Assembly (NCBI GenBank): GCA_009377525.1
Contig: WHTW01000042.1
Coordinates: 1-52,073 of the forward strand
DNA from: Rhodospirillales bacterium
GTDB taxonomy: Bacteria; Pseudomonadota; Alphaproteobacteria; Reyranellales; Reyranellaceae
Reading direction: 5' to 3'
DNA length: 52,073 nucleotides
Positions within the stretch are counted from its first letter, which is position 1, and every line of letters begins with the position of its first letter. Below the pieces are notes generated by a model. The model did not search any database, was not told the DNA's origin, and saw nothing but the letters and a program-made list of their open reading frames with translations. Below, in pieces: positions 35,597 to 43,804 of this stretch. Made by a program: the position numbers and the translations under genes.

Positions 35597-36532
35597 CTAT
35601 CTGTCTTGGCCTTGGCTTGTAGCTCGCATGAGCCATTCGGCGATCGCGCGTGCTTCCGTACTAGGGAAGATGAAAGATACCCACCCGAAACCGGGATGGC
35701 GAAGCGCTAGCGATGGCCCTGGAATCGACGAATGTGGAGGCATGTGCGTCCGCCAAGCAGGATCCACAATGCTTGGCAGCCCAATCCCGCTTGGGATTTC
35801 CGTAGCGACTTGGTCTCGCATCTGCATTCGCAACTCACCCAGCTTCTCAATGACTTGATCGAGTGCTGCCGCATCGAGAATGATATGACCCAGCGCCCGA
35901 TTGTGCTCATGAAGCTCGATAGTTACGGTGCTTCGATCGGCTGATAGCATGCTAGTCAGGTTCATCGGAGTAGTGGGATCATCAATCTGCATTGGCGTCG
36001 TCGCGCCTTCGAGGGATATGAGTCGCTCGATTTTATATGGCCCTTCATGTAGTTCTGGGTGCGTGAAGATGAACGACCCACCAGACTTAATTGCAGCTAT
36101 TCTCATTCGACCGTCGCTATCAGAGAAGTAATGAACACTCTCTGGCAACCCCATCGGCGTTCTTTGCCCAAACCACACATGAACATTGTGGCCTAGATCC
36201 TGTTTTGCTCGGACACAGAACTCATTCGGCGCGCCTTTGATGACGTGCCGCGAGTAGCCCTTATCTTCCTTCAGATACACCCATCCAGTGTCACTTTGCT
36301 GCCAATACACAGCTATTCCTTCACCGCCGTCTATCGGGCTCACGGAAATTCCGAAGCCCCCACCTTCCGCAGTTCCATAAGGAATTTCCGTCCCAGCCGG
36401 GAGCAACTTCGCAATTGGATCTGACACCGAATACGCGTAGCTCATCAACTCGGAGCCAGCGTGAGTCAGCAGATATGGTAGCGGCCAACCTCCAACGCTT
36501 CGCTCGGGCCAATCTGGGAATAATCTCCACAT
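35597..36532 (-). CDS. C-terminal part of a split Ntn-hydrolase-like protein
   Basis: A 311-residue frame from ATG 36532 (MWRLFPDWPERSVGGWPLP). No family recognised; content is mostly beta (GGGFGISVSPIDGGEGIAVYW, TVTIELHEHNRALGHIIL). It is in the same frame as the upstream proteasome-like piece, and the 36 codons between the internal TAA (36641-36643) and this ATG read as normal protein (IEHAPDAIHLFLAGATQLPP), with no start codon ATG/GTG/TTG. So this is probably the second half of one original gene, perhaps still translated from 36532. Low GC, accessory. Confidence 0.6.
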   Translation of the reverse strand: MWRLFPDWPERSVGGWPLPYLLTHAGSELMSYAYSVSDPIAKLLPAGTEIPYGTAEGGGFGISVSPIDGGEGIAVYWQQSDTGWVYLKEDKGYSRHVIKGAPNEFCVRAKQDLGHNVHVWFGQRTPMGLPESVHYFSDSDGRMRIAAIKSGGSFIFTHPELHEGPYKIERLISLEGATTPMQIDDPTTPMNLTSMLSADRSTVTIELHEHNRALGHIILDAAALDQVIEKLGELRMQMRDQVATEIPSGIGLPSIVDPAWRTHMPPHSSIPGPSLALRHPGFGWVSFIFPSTEARAIAEWLMRATSQGQDR

Positions 36533-36640
36533 CGCCTTGGTTGCTTCGGACAGGCCCTTCGGTGGTAGCTGCGTAGCTCCGGCGAGAAATAAATGGATGG
36601 CGTCAGGGGCGTGTTCTATCTGCTGACTGTGACGAATTTC

Positions 36641-37018
36641 TTAAAACCTAGCGAACGCGGCTGGATCACCCAGAGATAGAGTATCGACAGGCAACGCGTG
36701 CCCGTCGGCGATCTTTACGAGGTACGATTGGTCGTCGCGAACGTATGCATAGGCGAAGTCAACACTTGGCACCCTTTGGTGAACTTCGAGAAGAAATCGA
36801 ATCGTGTCATCACCTGTTGGACGATGCCTGCTTTGGCTTAAGGCCTCATATCCATGGTAATAATCGCCTGAAAACCCAACCAAACTTAAGCGGCTGGGAG
36901 CCTCCACCTTAGGCATATAAAGCGGCTTATCGAACGGAACTATTCCGCCAGTTATCGCAGTGTCCGCTACCATCCAAATCGAGCCGTCTGTATTTCTCGT
37001 CGCGATTAGAAGTGTCAC
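36641..37018 (-). CDS. Proteasome/HslV-like Ntn-hydrolase domain, ending at an in-frame TAA
   Basis: From GTG 37018 (SD GAGAAGG five bases upstream) the product starts Met-Thr-Leu-Leu-Ile-Ala; removal of Met would expose Thr1, the nucleophile of proteasome-type enzymes. Following MVADTAITGG parallels the Asp17 region of HslV (AGDGQAT), PKVEAPSRLSLVGFSGDYYHGYEAL parallels Lys33 and the GFAGGTADA strand. The frame runs 125 codons and stops at TAA 36641-36643, then continues in frame to 35597. The whole original gene would be about 473 codons. Ntn identification is by eye. Confidence 0.6.
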   Translation of the reverse strand: MTLLIATRNTDGSIWMVADTAITGGIVPFDKPLYMPKVEAPSRLSLVGFSGDYYHGYEALSQSRHRPTGDDTIRFLLEVHQRVPSVDFAYAYVRDDQSYLVKIADGHALPVDTLSLGDPAAFARF

Positions 37019-37074
37019 GTCGACCTTCTCTGGCAGCAGTCCCCTTGCGGAACAGATAAATAGCCTGTGAAAAA

Positions 37075-38193
37075 TCAAACGAGCTTTGACTTACTTTCTA
37101 ACACCTCTTCCGTGTGCTCGCCCAGCAAAGGCTCGCGATAAAGAGGTCGTGACGGCTCGTCCTTGAAGCGCACGACGGGAGCCAGATGCTTGCGACCGTC
37201 GTCGGCCGTCACAATGGCGCTGCGTTTCACGAGATTGGTATCGGCGATCGCCTCGGGGAGCGTGTTGACTGGCCCGTAGCAGATGTCGAGCGTGTCGAGC
37301 CATTTCAGCCAGTGCGCCAGGGGCTTGCCGCGGAAGGTCGCGGCGAGGAAGTCCATTACCGGCTTCTGGTGGGCGCCCGGCCATTCGCACAGGTCGATGA
37401 ACTCGGGCTTGCCGAGCGCAGTCAGCAGGTTGCGGATGAACTTCATCTCCTGGCCGGCCAGCACGAGCTGGCGGTCATCGGACGTGTCGTAGACGCGGTA
37501 GAAGGCCGAGCCGCCGGTGGTGCGCTGGTTCTTGACGTCGGGCTGCGTGCCGTCGGTGAAGGCGCTGCCGACGACGTTGGCGCACGAGGCCATCAACGCC
37601 TCGTGCATGGAGACATCGATATAGTCGCCCTTGCCCGTGGTCGTGCGGCGCAAGAGCGCCATCAGCACGCCGCTCAAGCCGTGCAGGCCGCTCACCAGGT
37701 CGGCGACGGGGATGCCGGGGATCGCCGGACGGCCGTCAGCGCCCAAGGTCAGCGACAGGACGCCGGTCATGGCCTCGAGCGCGAGATCGTGGGCGGCGCG
37801 GCCGGGATAGGCGCCGTCCTGGCCGAAGGCGCTGATCGAGCAGTAGACGATGCCGGGGTTCTTCTCCTTTACCGCCTCGTAACCGATGCCGAAGCGGGCC
37901 GCGACGCCCGGTCGGAAGGATTCGACCAGCACGTCGGCTTCACACGCCAGCCGGAAGAGATCGGCGCGGCCCTCGGCGGTCTTGAGATCGAGCACGACGC
38001 TCTTCTTGCCGCGGCCCATGTTGCGGAAGAACACCGAGGTGCGCTGGTCGGGCGGGCGGATGTGGCGGCCGGGATCGCCGTCGGGCGGCTCGACCTTGAT
38101 GACCTCGGCGCCATGGTCGGCCAGCGCCGTCGTGAGGTACGGCCCCGGCAGGAACCAGGAAAGATCGACGACCTTCAGACCTTCGAGCTTCAT
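37075..38193 (-). CDS. CaiB/BaiF family CoA-transferase
   Basis: A 372-residue class III CoA-transferase. KVVDLSWFLPGPYLTTALADHGAEVIKVEPPDGDPGR is the typical start; the catalytic Asp is in AAHDLALEAMTGV; GLHGLSGVLMALLRR and GKGDYIDVSMHEALM follow. It moves CoA between an acyl-CoA donor and a carboxylic acid. ATG 38193 overlaps the stop of the CoA-transferase upstream by 4 bases (ATGA), making it the third gene of the ACAD operon. The C-terminus ends HTEEVLESKSKLV, normal for the family. Confidence 0.95.
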   Translation of the reverse strand: MKLEGLKVVDLSWFLPGPYLTTALADHGAEVIKVEPPDGDPGRHIRPPDQRTSVFFRNMGRGKKSVVLDLKTAEGRADLFRLACEADVLVESFRPGVAARFGIGYEAVKEKNPGIVYCSISAFGQDGAYPGRAAHDLALEAMTGVLSLTLGADGRPAIPGIPVADLVSGLHGLSGVLMALLRRTTTGKGDYIDVSMHEALMASCANVVGSAFTDGTQPDVKNQRTTGGSAFYRVYDTSDDRQLVLAGQEMKFIRNLLTALGKPEFIDLCEWPGAHQKPVMDFLAATFRGKPLAHWLKWLDTLDICYGPVNTLPEAIADTNLVKRSAIVTADDGRKHLAPVVRFKDEPSRPLYREPLLGEHTEEVLESKSKLV

Positions 38194-39332
38194 GCGCGTT
38201 TGCCCAGCAGCGAGTCGTTTTCGGCGCCGAGCGGCGAACAGGCGGCCTGGGCCGGCCGCTCGCCGTCGATGCGGATGGGGTTGGCGATCACGCGCAGGCT
38301 GCCCTTCACCGGATGCGGCACGGCCGAGACCATGCCGGTGTCGCGCGCAAAGCCGCTGTCGAGCGCCTGGTCGAGGCGATGGACGGGTGCTGCCGGCAGC
38401 AGGCCGTTGAAGGCCGCCAGCCACTCGTCGGTCGTGCGCGTGCGGAAGGTGGGATCGAGCGCGTCGGTCAGCGTCGCGCGATGGACGGCGCGCGTGTTGG
38501 GATCGGCGAAGCGTGCGTCGCCTAAAAGTTCCTCGCGGCCCATGGCCTTGACCAGCGACAGCCAGAACTTCTGGGTCATGCACATGATGAAGATCCAGCC
38601 GTCCCTCGTCGGAAAGGTCTGGACCGGCGCCAGCGACAGATGCGCGCTGCGCGGCACGCGCGGCGAGACGTCGCCCTCGTTGAGGTACCAGACGCCGGGA
38701 TAGGTGAGCTGGTGCATGGCGACGTCGTACAGGCAGGTCTCGACGTCGCAGCCCTGCCCCGTGGTCCTGGCGCGCAGCAGGCAGGCCAAGAGGCCGACGA
38801 TGCCGGTGATGCCGCTCATGCTGTCGATCAACGACACGCCGACGCGCGTCGGCGCGCCGTCGGGATCGCCGGTCAGTTCCATCAGACCTGCCTCGGCCTG
38901 CATCAGGAAATCGTAGCCCGGCCAGTCGGCGCGCTCACCCGAGCGGCCATAGGCCGAGATGTGCAGGCAGACGATTGCGGGGCTCAGGTGCTTCAGGCTC
39001 GCATAGTCAATGCCGAGCCTGGCGGGCTGCGTGCCACGCAGGTTGTTGACCACGCAGTCCGCACTCTTGACCAGATCCTCGAACTGACGGCGGCCCTCGG
39101 CCGACTTGATGTCGAGGGTCACGCTCTTCTTGCCGAGGTTCCAGGCCTGGAAGTACTCGCTGTCGTTGGGCCCAAGCTTGTGCGGCCCGACCTGGCGCGA
39201 GGGGTCGCCCTCGGGCGCCTCGATCTTGATCACCTCCGCGCCCAGCTCGGCCAGAAACATGGTGCCGTAGGGCCCGGCGCCGAACTGCTCCAGCGTCAGG
39301 ACTCGAATACCCGTCAGGGGCTTCGCACTCAT
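38190..39332 (-). CDS. CaiB/BaiF family CoA-transferase
   Basis: A 380-residue class III CoA-transferase, paralog of the next gene. VLTLEQFGAGPYGTMFLAELGAEVIKIEAPEGDPSR at the N-terminus; catalytic Asp in PGYDFLMQAEAGLM; SGITGIVGLLACLLRARTTGQGCDVETCLYDVAMH in the middle. Overlaps both neighbours by 4 bases (ATGA), so all three are translated as a unit. Two different CaiB-type enzymes in one operon may form a heterodimer or act in series; known heteromeric class III enzymes support but do not prove this. Confidence 0.95.
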   Translation of the reverse strand: MSAKPLTGIRVLTLEQFGAGPYGTMFLAELGAEVIKIEAPEGDPSRQVGPHKLGPNDSEYFQAWNLGKKSVTLDIKSAEGRRQFEDLVKSADCVVNNLRGTQPARLGIDYASLKHLSPAIVCLHISAYGRSGERADWPGYDFLMQAEAGLMELTGDPDGAPTRVGVSLIDSMSGITGIVGLLACLLRARTTGQGCDVETCLYDVAMHQLTYPGVWYLNEGDVSPRVPRSAHLSLAPVQTFPTRDGWIFIMCMTQKFWLSLVKAMGREELLGDARFADPNTRAVHRATLTDALDPTFRTRTTDEWLAAFNGLLPAAPVHRLDQALDSGFARDTGMVSAVPHPVKGSLRVIANPIRIDGERPAQAACSPLGAENDSLLGKRA

Positions 39333-40486
39333 AGCTCGGCGTGCCGCTTGATCCACTGCCGGGCGATGATGATGCGCTGCATCTCGTTGGTGCCCTCGCC
39401 GATGCATGTCAGGGGCGCGTCGCGATAGAGCCGCTCGATGTCGTATTCCTTGGAATAGCCGTAGGCGCCGTGGATGCGCATCGATTCGATGCTGTTCTCG
39501 AGCGCCGCCTCCGACGAGAAATACTTGGCCATGCCGGCTTCGAGGTCACAGCGATCGCCGCGGTCGAAGGCGTCGGCGGCGTCGAGCGTCAGCAGCCGCG
39601 CGGCGCGCGCGCGCGTGGCCATCTCGCCGAGCTTGAGCTGGATCGCCTGGTGCTCGCAGATCGGCTTGCCGAAGGTCTTGCGGATCTGGGCGTAGCTGGT
39701 GGCGAGTCGCAAGGCGCCCTCGGCGATGCCGACGCCGCGCGCCGCGACGTTGATGCGGCCGAGCTCCAGGCCGCCCGCCACCTGGGTGAAGCCGCGGCCC
39801 TCGACTTCGCCGATCAGGTGATCGGCCGGGATGCGGTAGTCCTCGAAGATCAGCTCGGCCGAATCGATCGACTTGTAGCCGAGCTTCTCCAGCTTGCGGC
39901 CGACGCGGAAGCCCGGGCCCTTGGGGGCGACGAACAGGCTCATGCCCGAATAGCGCGGCGAGGCCTCGGGGTTGGTCTTGACGAGAAGCGCGAAGCACGA
40001 ACCCTCGATGCCGTTGGAGATCCAGGTCTTGGTGCCGTTCAGCACATAGTGATCGCCCTCGCGCCGTGCCGTCAGCCGGATCGCCTGCAGGTCGGTGCCG
40101 GCGTCGGGCTCGGTCAGCGCCAGTCCGCCGCGCACCTCGCCGGAGGCCAGCCTCGGCAGCCAGTGGCGCTTCTGCGGCTCGGTGCCGAACTTCTCGATGG
40201 CGAGCGCCAGCATCAGGTGGGAATTGAAGATGCCGGTGATCGCCATCCACACCGACGAGACCTTCATGACGATCTCGGCATAGGTGCGCGCCGGCAGGCC
40301 GAGCCCGCCATAGTCGGGGCTGACGGTGGCGCCGAACAAGCCGAGCTCCTTCATCTGCTCGACGATCTCGGCCGGCCAACGGTCGGCGTGGTCGAATTCC
40401 TTGACGCGCGGGGCCACCTCGCGCTCGACCCAGCGGTCGATGGTGGCCAGAAGTTGGGCCTCGTCGGCCTTGTCGATCGTGTTCAT
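39329..40486 (-). CDS. Acyl-CoA dehydrogenase
   Basis: A 385-residue medium/short-chain-type ACAD. FGATVSPDYGGLGLPARTYAEI, GGLALTEPDAGTDLQAIRLTA, YVLNGTKTWISNGIEGSCFALLVKT, YAQIRKTFGKPICEHQAIQLKLGEM, and YRDAPLTCIGEGTNEMQRIIIARQ with the Glu at the glutamyl site (GEGTNE). First gene of a coupled operon with two CoA-transferases, suggesting activation of a carboxylic acid to a CoA thioester then alpha,beta-dehydrogenation. ATG 40486 is preferred to 40504. Confidence 0.95.
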   Translation of the reverse strand: MNTIDKADEAQLLATIDRWVEREVAPRVKEFDHADRWPAEIVEQMKELGLFGATVSPDYGGLGLPARTYAEIVMKVSSVWMAITGIFNSHLMLALAIEKFGTEPQKRHWLPRLASGEVRGGLALTEPDAGTDLQAIRLTARREGDHYVLNGTKTWISNGIEGSCFALLVKTNPEASPRYSGMSLFVAPKGPGFRVGRKLEKLGYKSIDSAELIFEDYRIPADHLIGEVEGRGFTQVAGGLELGRINVAARGVGIAEGALRLATSYAQIRKTFGKPICEHQAIQLKLGEMATRARAARLLTLDAADAFDRGDRCDLEAGMAKYFSSEAALENSIESMRIHGAYGYSKEYDIERLYRDAPLTCIGEGTNEMQRIIIARQWIKRHAEL

Positions 40487-40536
40487 GATCGTCCTCCCAC
40501 GCACTTCTTAGTGCAGTGGAGTCGAATTTGCCTTAC

Positions 40537-40576
40537 TTGACAGGCCTTAAGCGAAACGTATATCTATTTGATATAC
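40537..40576 (+). promoter_or_regulatory. mazEF promoter and operator
   Basis: TTGACA at 40537-40542 is a perfect -35; TATATC at 40559-40564 (16-base spacing) is a fair -10. The -10 overlaps the inverted repeat GTATATC (40558-40564) / GATATAC (40570-40576), as expected for autorepression by a MazE-MazF complex. MazE starts 15 bases downstream of the repeat. Confidence 0.6.
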
Positions 40577-40591
40577 ATACGGGGTTCTCGC

Positions 40592-40837
40592 ATGCCCGTC
40601 CAGGTTTTGCTCGCCAAATGGGGAAACAGCCTTGGCCTGAGGGTACCTCGGGACATCGCCGCGCGCCTCGGCCTGACCGAGGGCGCACGCGTCGACGTCG
40701 AGGCTTCGGAAGACGGCCGGATCATCATCACGCGATCACGTCGTCGCTTCACCCTCGACGAGCTTCTAGCAGGAATGACTCCGGGCAAGGAGCATCCGCC
40801 CACCGATGATGCGCCCAAGGGCGAGGAAATCATCTGA
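40592..40837 (+). CDS. mazE: AbrB/MazE-type antitoxin
   Basis: An 81-residue antitoxin. VQVLLAKWGNSLGLRVPRDIAARLGLTEGARVDVEASEDGRIII is the swapped-hairpin AbrB DNA-binding domain; the C-terminal tail (RFTLDELLAGMTPGKEHPP) is acidic and flexible, for binding the toxin. ATG 40592 is preferred over an upstream start at 40568. The stop TGA shares one base with the toxin ATG. Confidence 0.93.
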   Translation: MPVQVLLAKWGNSLGLRVPRDIAARLGLTEGARVDVEASEDGRIIITRSRRRFTLDELLAGMTPGKEHPPTDDAPKGEEII

Positions 40838-41169
40838 TGACGCTGCCTGACCGCGGCAGCCTGGTTTGGCTCCTGTTTTCTCCTCAAGCCGGAAGCGAAC
40901 AAGCAGGAAGGCGACCGGGCATTGTCTTGACAACGATGGGCTATCATCAGCGCTCTCGCCTCGCCATCGTGTGCCCCATCACCAGCCGGGAAAGAGGATG
41001 GCCGACAGAAGTGAAGCTGCCGCCTGGCTTGCCGATCGAAGGTGTCGTTTTGGTCGACCATGTGAGAAGCGTCGACCGTGGAGCGCGAAAGTTGGAAATC
41101 GTCGGGATGGCACCGCCTGAAGTTCTCGATGAGATTGAGGCACGCTTGGCGCCGTTGCTCAGCCTTTAG
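40837..41169 (+). CDS. mazF: MazF/PemK-type endoribonuclease toxin
   Basis: A 110-residue toxin. DRGSLVWLLFSPQAGSEQAGRRPGIVLTTMGYHQRSRLAIVCPITS carries the conserved MazF pattern (RPxIVLT, VCPITS) and LVDHVRSVDRGARKLE the later one. It likely cuts mRNA at a short sequence; that sequence cannot be predicted here. One-base overlap (TGATG) with mazE. Convergent with the receiver gene. Confidence 0.93.
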   Translation: MTLPDRGSLVWLLFSPQAGSEQAGRRPGIVLTTMGYHQRSRLAIVCPITSRERGWPTEVKLPPGLPIEGVVLVDHVRSVDRGARKLEIVGMAPPEVLDEIEARLAPLLSL

Positions 41170-41172
41170 ACA

Positions 41173-41556
41173 TCACCGCGCCAGCAGGGCGCGGATGTGG
41201 CGCTCGAGCTCGGCGTGGTCGTAGGGCTTGGCGAGGATCGGGCCGTGCTCGCAGAGGTCGCCCGCCTCCTTGGCAGTGCGCGCCGCGCCCGACGTCAGGA
41301 TGACCTTGAGCCACGGCCGCTCGCGGCGGACCCACTGCGCCCCAAAGCCGTCCATACTGCCCGGCATGTTGACGTCGGAGAACACGATGTCGACCCGGAC
41401 CTCGGCCTGCAGGACGCGGATCGCCTCGTCGGCGCCGTTGGCCTCGATCACGTCGAAGCCGCATTCGCGCAGGTAGGCGGCGACGACGTTGCGCACCAGC
41501 ACGTCGTCTTCCACGACCAGGATTGTCGGAGGCGGCGCCGGAACCGGCTCCCCCAT
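41173..41556 (-). CDS. Stand-alone response regulator receiver protein
   Basis: About 127 residues: one receiver domain with acidic pocket VVEDD, phospho-accepting Asp in IVFSDVNMPG, Thr/Ser in LTSG and Lys in LAKPY. No output domain and no histidine kinase nearby. This form, with the DVNMPGSMDG segment, is common in alphaproteobacteria. Start uncertain: 41556 (MGEPVPAPPPTILVVEDD), 41580 and 41646 are all possible, none with a clear ribosome site. Confidence 0.88.
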   Translation of the reverse strand: MGEPVPAPPPTILVVEDDVLVRNVVAAYLRECGFDVIEANGADEAIRVLQAEVRVDIVFSDVNMPGSMDGFGAQWVRRERPWLKVILTSGAARTAKEAGDLCEHGPILAKPYDHAELERHIRALLAR

Positions 41557-41735
41557 GGTGCTGCACGCGGCGTTCACCATGAACGCCGCCGGCCGGCTTT
41601 TGTTGCGCGATGCGTCGCCGCCTCTAGGCGGGGATGCACTCGTCATGCATCATCGGGCCGGAAGTAAGAGGCAATAAAGGGTATGAAATGGCGCCAATTC
41701 GCCGCTGCTCCGGGCGTCCTTCCGGCACCATCCAG

Positions 41736-41819
41736 GTCGCCAAGGCCGACGCTTTCATCAAGGCCGAGCACAAGCGCTGGGGCGAGGTGATCCGTGCCGC
41801 GGGCATCAAGCCGCAATAG
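41736..41819 (+). pseudogene. 3' remnant of a TctC/Bug binding-protein gene
   Basis: The frame encodes AFIKAEHKRWGEVIRAAGIK followed by PQ and TAG, which is the typical extreme C-terminus of Bug/TctC proteins (compare the KWKKVITAAKLEPQ end of the intact TctC in this window). Only about 25 codons of the approximately 325 remain; upstream DNA has no similarity I can see. Its bases include the ribosome site and start codon of the mug-like gene. Confidence 0.75.
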
Positions 41820-42336
41820 GCATCTCGTCCCCGACCTCCTGGCGCCGGGCCTCGACCTGGTGTTCTGCGGCACCGCGCCCAGCCCGGTGTCATTCAAGGC
41901 GCGCGCCTACTACGCCAACCCCGGCAACGCCTTCTGGCCGACCCTGCATGCGGTCGGCCTGACACCCGAGCGGCTGGCGCCGGCGCGCTATCCCGAGCTT
42001 TTGACGCTCGGCATCGGGCTGACGGACCTCAACAAGACCGAGTATGGTTCGGACCACGAGCTCAGCCCCCACGCCATGGACGCCGCCGCCCTGCACGCCA
42101 AGCTGCGCCGCTTTCGGCCCGCCGCCGTCGCCTTCACCAGCAAGCACGCGGCCTCGCTGGCGCTCGGCGTGAAATCGCCAGCCTACGGACGCCAGGCCGA
42201 GCCGATCGAAGGCGCGGCGGCGTTCGTGCTCGCCTCGCCGTCGGGCCGCGCCCGCTCGTTCTGGACCCTGGCGCCGTGGCGCGAGGTGGCCGCCTTCGTG
42301 GCGGCGCGCCGGCTGATGCGCGAGCGCGCGGCGTGA
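41794..42336 (+). CDS. mug: Mug/TDG-like mismatch-specific DNA glycosylase
   Basis: A 180-residue glycosylase. VFCGTAPSPVSFKARAYYANPGNAFWPTLHAVGLTP is the family's N-terminal signature, with the C-terminal SPSGRARSFW in place of Mug's NPSGLSR. E. coli Mug has catalytic Asn in GINPG; here the motif is GTAPS without Asn. Start: GTG 41794, with GAGG six bases before it, both inside the TctC tail; residues 1-8 are therefore out-of-frame TctC-derived codons. Family members remove uracil or damaged bases from mismatches. Its TGA overlaps the next gene's GTG by 4 bases. Confidence 0.85.
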   Translation: MPRASSRNRHLVPDLLAPGLDLVFCGTAPSPVSFKARAYYANPGNAFWPTLHAVGLTPERLAPARYPELLTLGIGLTDLNKTEYGSDHELSPHAMDAAALHAKLRRFRPAAVAFTSKHAASLALGVKSPAYGRQAEPIEGAAAFVLASPSGRARSFWTLAPWREVAAFVAARRLMRERAA

Positions 42337-43766
42337 GGCGGCGCACGCTGCTCGGCGGCGTGCTCGCGGCCCCCTTGGCCGCTCCCTGGGCGGCGCCCGC
42401 CGTCGTGCGCGCCCAGGAGGCGACGGTGACGCTAAAAGACCTGGCGCGGCGCGCCACCATCTATCTCTTCCCCGTGTACGAGATGTACCGCACGCGCTGG
42501 CAGGCCACGGTCAACGAGGCCAACCCATTGCGCCAGCGGCTGAACCGCTTCCGCCACATCGCCCAGCTCGCCGATCATCGCGCGCGCGCGGTGACGACGC
42601 CCAACAACGACACGTTCTATTCGTCGGCGTGGCTCGATCTCTCGCTCGAACCGATGTTCCTCACCGTGCCGCCGGTCGGGCATCTCTATTACAGCTACGC
42701 CTTCATGGACCTGTTCACCGACAACTTCGCCTATGTCAGCCACCGGCTGCACGGCGGAGCGCCGCCGACGCACATGATCGTCGGCCCGGCCTGGACAGGC
42801 GATGCGCCGTCCGACGTGAAGGTCATACGCGCGCCCACCAACTCGGTGTGGCTGCTGGGCCGGCTCCTGGTCGACGGGCCGGAGGAAGTCGACCGCGTGC
42901 GCATCCTGCAGGCGCGCGTGCTGCTCGAGACTCCCGACCAGCGCAACGAGCGGCGCATCCTCGAGACGCGCGAGCTGATGCGCCAGCGCACCGTGGCGCC
43001 GGCCGAGCCGGTGGCCGACTGGCCCGCGCCCAATCCCACCGATCGGTTCGACCTGTTCGAGGTGACGATGCGGGCGCTGGGCGAGAGCCCGTTGTCGGAG
43101 CGCGACCTCGCCGTGTTCGAGGGCTTCGCAGCCCTGAAGCTGCGGCCCGGCCGCAAGTTCGACGGCCGCGCCTTCAACGAAGCCGAGCGTCGCGCCATCA
43201 AGGCCGGCATCGAGCAGGGCCGCGCCGAGATCCGCGCCGCCGCCAGCCGTTACGGCAAGACGGTCGACGGCTGGACCTATGGCGAGCGCCATCTCGGCAA
43301 TTTCGGTGAAGACTATCTCTATCGCGCGCACGTGGCACTCGGCGGGCTCGCTGCACTCGAGCCCGCCGAGGCGGTCTATCTCACCTGCAATACCGATTCG
43401 AACGGGCGACCCTTGTCGGGCGCCAATACCTACCACCTCACCTTCCCAGCCGACGGCCTGCCGCCGGCGCGCGCCTTCTGGTCGCTCGCCATGTACGAGG
43501 TGACGCCCGAGGGCCGCGCCTTCTTCATCGACAATCCGATCGGCCGCTATTCCATCGGCGATCGCGCACCCGGCCTGCAGAAAGCCGCCGACGGCTCGCT
43601 CACCATCTACCTGCAGCGCGCGCGGCCGGACGGCGAGCGTGCGGCCAATTGGCTGCCCGCCCCCAGCGGGCCGATGCGATTGGTGCTGAGAGCCTATGAA
43701 CCCGAGGAATCGCTGATCCAGGGCCACTATCGCGCACCCGCCGTGCAGCGCAACTCTCCGTCCTGA
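42333..43766 (+). CDS. DUF1254/DUF1214 family secreted protein
   Basis: A 477-residue protein with a twin-arginine signal (RRRTLLGGVLAAPLAAPW, 2-19) cut near VVRAQ. The N-terminal half has YLFPVYEMYRTRWQA and RAVTTPNNDTFYSSAWLDLS, and DLFTDNFAYVS, all DUF1254; the C-terminal part has PLSGANTYHLTF, ARAFWSLAMYEV and PSGPMRLVLRAYEP, typical of DUF1214. Function unknown, often periplasmic in proteobacteria. GTG 42333 overlaps the mug TGA (GTGA). A superoxide dismutase also bearing RR signal follows 38 bases downstream. Confidence 0.92.
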   Translation: MRRRTLLGGVLAAPLAAPWAAPAVVRAQEATVTLKDLARRATIYLFPVYEMYRTRWQATVNEANPLRQRLNRFRHIAQLADHRARAVTTPNNDTFYSSAWLDLSLEPMFLTVPPVGHLYYSYAFMDLFTDNFAYVSHRLHGGAPPTHMIVGPAWTGDAPSDVKVIRAPTNSVWLLGRLLVDGPEEVDRVRILQARVLLETPDQRNERRILETRELMRQRTVAPAEPVADWPAPNPTDRFDLFEVTMRALGESPLSERDLAVFEGFAALKLRPGRKFDGRAFNEAERRAIKAGIEQGRAEIRAAASRYGKTVDGWTYGERHLGNFGEDYLYRAHVALGGLAALEPAEAVYLTCNTDSNGRPLSGANTYHLTFPADGLPPARAFWSLAMYEVTPEGRAFFIDNPIGRYSIGDRAPGLQKAADGSLTIYLQRARPDGERAANWLPAPSGPMRLVLRAYEPEESLIQGHYRAPAVQRNSPS

Positions 43767-43804
43767 GCGGCGTTGGGTTTCGAATGATCTTTTCGGAGAC
43801 CGAC

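Noticed and set aside
41556..41646. Long N-terminus for the receiver protein (MTSASPPRGGD...)
   Set aside because: Possible but not supported: no ribosome site and composition unlike protein; the receiver fold begins just after 41556.
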